The notes under the pieces were generated by a model that was given only the letters and a program-made list of their open reading frames with translations, did not search any database and was not told the origin of the DNA. The translations under genes and the position numbers were made by a program. A DNA stretch of 64,000 nucleotides from Thiosocius sp963753845 (GTDB lineage Bacteria > Pseudomonadota > Gammaproteobacteria > Chromatiales > Chromatiaceae), in contig CAVWEI010000004.1 in NCBI GenBank assembly GCA_963753845.1, positions 248,001-312,000 on the forward strand, written 5' to 3'. How positions within the stretch are numbered: position 1 is the stretch's first letter; each line of letters begins with the position of its first letter. Below, one piece after another: positions 62,365 through 64,000 of the stretch.

Positions 62365-63232
62365 TCAGCCGCAAAGGTAGACTTTGACCACGGCTAGACG
62401 CTCGTGCCCAAGCTCCTGGCTGATAGCGAGCCGGGCCTGGTGGTCCAGCGACCGATCGGCTGCGGACAACGCAGTGCGCTGATGGGCCACCCGCCGCCGG
62501 CGACTTCCACCCGGTCAGCTCTTCGTACCGCTGCTGCGCATAGGCATGCCGCAGACCATGCAGTTTCGACAGACCGGCATTCGCCGTGTGCCGCTCATAG
62601 ACGCGCAACTGCTGCCGGTAGTTGCGGTCCCTGGGAATCAGGGAGCCCTTACCCGCCAACCGGTGGGCGCGGGCCACAACCTCACGCTGCGCTGCGTTGC
62701 GCACCGGAATCTCGCGGGCCTTGCCGCCCTTGGTCCAGGTGTCCTTGAGGACCAGGCGGTCGCCGCGGTCAGCGTAGCTCGGCCTGAACTTGATCGCCTC
62801 TTCGCGCCGCAGACCGAATGCCTGCTGCAGCTCGAGGCTCATTCGCACGTGCGGGTCACGCACCCTTTCCAGGTCAGCCTCTCCCACCTGCTTCGCCTTG
62901 GATTCGCTACTCACGAAGCTCCGTTCCGGTATTCCGTAATGATCGTTGGAACGGGCGATCACGTTCCGACGGTCGACCTTCTGCGCCCACCAGCGCAAGG
63001 CCGCCATGCGGTTCTTGACCGTCCCGACGGACAGCCCCTCCTTGCCGCCACTTGTCACCAGTGCCTCCACGTGCTTCGGTTTCAGCGACTGGGCGCGCAG
63101 ACCGCGATAGCCCAGCACATGCAGCTGGTCGGCCATCAGACTGAGCAGTCGCTCCCGGTTCTGCTGGGTCGCGTAGCTGCCGTCCCGGTTACGTTGGCAG
63201 AGTTGTTTGAGTTGGTAGTTCAGGTCGCGCAT
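62365..63232 (-). pseudogene. Frameshifted tyrosine recombinase (integrase)
   Basis: From ATG 63232: MRDLNYQLKQLCQRNRDGSY begins the SAM-like core-binding domain; the catalytic domain follows (QQAFGLRREEAIKFRPS, LHGLRHAYAQQRYEEL). After GWKSPAAGGP the expected end continues one base shifted (HQARLAISQELGHERLAVVK, VYLCG with the tyrosine) to a stop at 62365. The original frame runs past it into unrelated sequence. A two-base loss or one-base gain near 62500 has therefore separated the active-site tyrosine. Confidence 0.75.
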
Positions 63233-64000
63233 GGTGTTTCTCAGTTCGGTAAGTGTTTCTGCCCATTCGGTGGCCTTGGCCATACCGAATCCGCTTGCGC
63301 GGCACCGAGCACGGGACACCACTCCCGTTCAACCTGAAGATGTCTGGTTGCAGACAACACCGGTTCTCCCCTGTGGGGGATCGGTCCGGTGCAAACCTAC
63401 GGGCCCATTGCGGGCCGAGCTTCGAATACGCATCACCTCCTTCTGTGTTGCTTCACGTGGAACAAATGGACTTGCCGTTACGCATTACCTCCGTTGAGTT
63501 GGGCGAAAGAGACTTTCGCGGGGTTGAGAAAACATCCGTCGTACTGCCTGCCGGCAGCCGCATCGAATGGACGTGGAACGGCGAGCGGACGCTCACCGAT
63601 GGAATCGACCCTGAGGTCGATGATTTGGACGATGGACCGGCGACCTCTCGGTCGGCGCGCTGGATCCGGTCCTGGACGCGCATGCCCGGTTCGACGCAAG
63701 CGTCGAGGGTGGGCGACCCTCTGCCACTGAGCCGCAGTGGCCACGGATGAATCCGTCGTGGGCGGCAGTTTAGGAACGCGTCATTCGCGCGTCATCGGGA
63801 AAATCGACGCTGGCACGACGTCGATTCGGGCTCGGCCGCCCGCGTCACTACCCCGCTTCGCTCGCTAGTGACACGGGCGGCTTCGCATCGTGGCAGCCCC
63901 AGCGCCAGGCATTCGCCTGTCACAGGCGCTGCAATGAGAGCATCTCGCGGACCTGCGGAGCGGCTTCACCTGACCACAGGGGCCCACAGGCACCGCGCAC
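63233..64000 (+). other. Right-end region, possible small ORF 63466-63750
   Basis: 768 bp with little support for genes. An ATG at 63466 opens 94 codons (LPLRITSVELGERDFRGVEK, LPAGSRIEWTWNGERTLTD) that could be a small mobile-element protein, but I recognise no family and the upstream site (GTGGAA) is weak. A GC hairpin (CTCCCCTGTGGGGGA) lies near 63365. Nothing else is seen to the window end. Confidence 0.25.

Overview
The window is about 64 kb of GC-rich (roughly 60%) bacterial chromosome. Protein content (NhaR, FolX/FolM, Rrf2, N-type ATPase, Mrp antiporter, NfeD-slipin, a TraD-type integrative element) points to a gammaproteobacterium. The paired Na+/H+ systems and the persulfide dioxygenase suggest a halophilic or marine, possibly sulfur-metabolising lineage near the Chromatiales. 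That placement is inference; there is no rRNA or tRNA gene in the window to test it.

Left part (0-8.5 kb): a light and oxidative-stress island begins with a MerR-type regulator lacking a visible cobalamin motif. It is divergent from a three-gene operon of FAD amine oxidase, DUF1365 and cyclopropane fatty acid synthase. A DegS-like serine protease and a BLUF blue-light sensor follow. From 8.7 to 17.7 kb lies a long minus-strand operon encoding a multisubunit Mrp-type cation/proton antiporter, ending with a universal stress protein and nhaR. From 17.8 to 22 kb come a release-factor-like protein (baeRF) with a small HPF-like protein, a decayed rhodanese next to a persulfide dioxygenase, DUF2237, and a second BLUF protein.

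From 22 to 39.5 kb: a lipoprotein-like hydrolase, an Rrf2 regulator without Fe-S cysteines, a PDZ protein, a pterin operon (folX-folE-folM-SDR), and three different photolyase/cryptochrome genes within 6 kb. One of these is a class II-like photolyase fused to a renalase-like flavin oxidoreductase. UbiB-family, epimerase, DCC and TspO genes adjoin them. The set resembles light-inducible LitR regulons of other proteobacteria: DNA photorepair, membrane lipid modification and pterin cofactor supply.

From 40 to 57.6 kb: PolX, a DUF211-VIT-P-type ATPase operon, NfeD-slipin, an N-ATPase operon on the minus strand, Pcm with a 2TM channel, and a thioredoxin/DsbD-like gene broken by frameshifts. From 57.8 kb to the end is a graveyard of mobile DNA: a truncated Cache gene, an IS91 transposase remnant, a frameshifted conjugation membrane gene, a TraD fragment cut by an IS4-family element that also truncated a VapC toxin, one intact VapBC module, and a frameshifted integrase.

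The most novel-looking signal is a regulatory element, TCGAnAAATTCGA-N18-TCGA. It occurs four times with identical spacing, each copy upstream of and correctly oriented toward a different transcription unit: BLUF1, the Mrp operon, baeRF-HPF, and rhodanese-persulfide dioxygenase. It suggests an undescribed local stress or light regulon.
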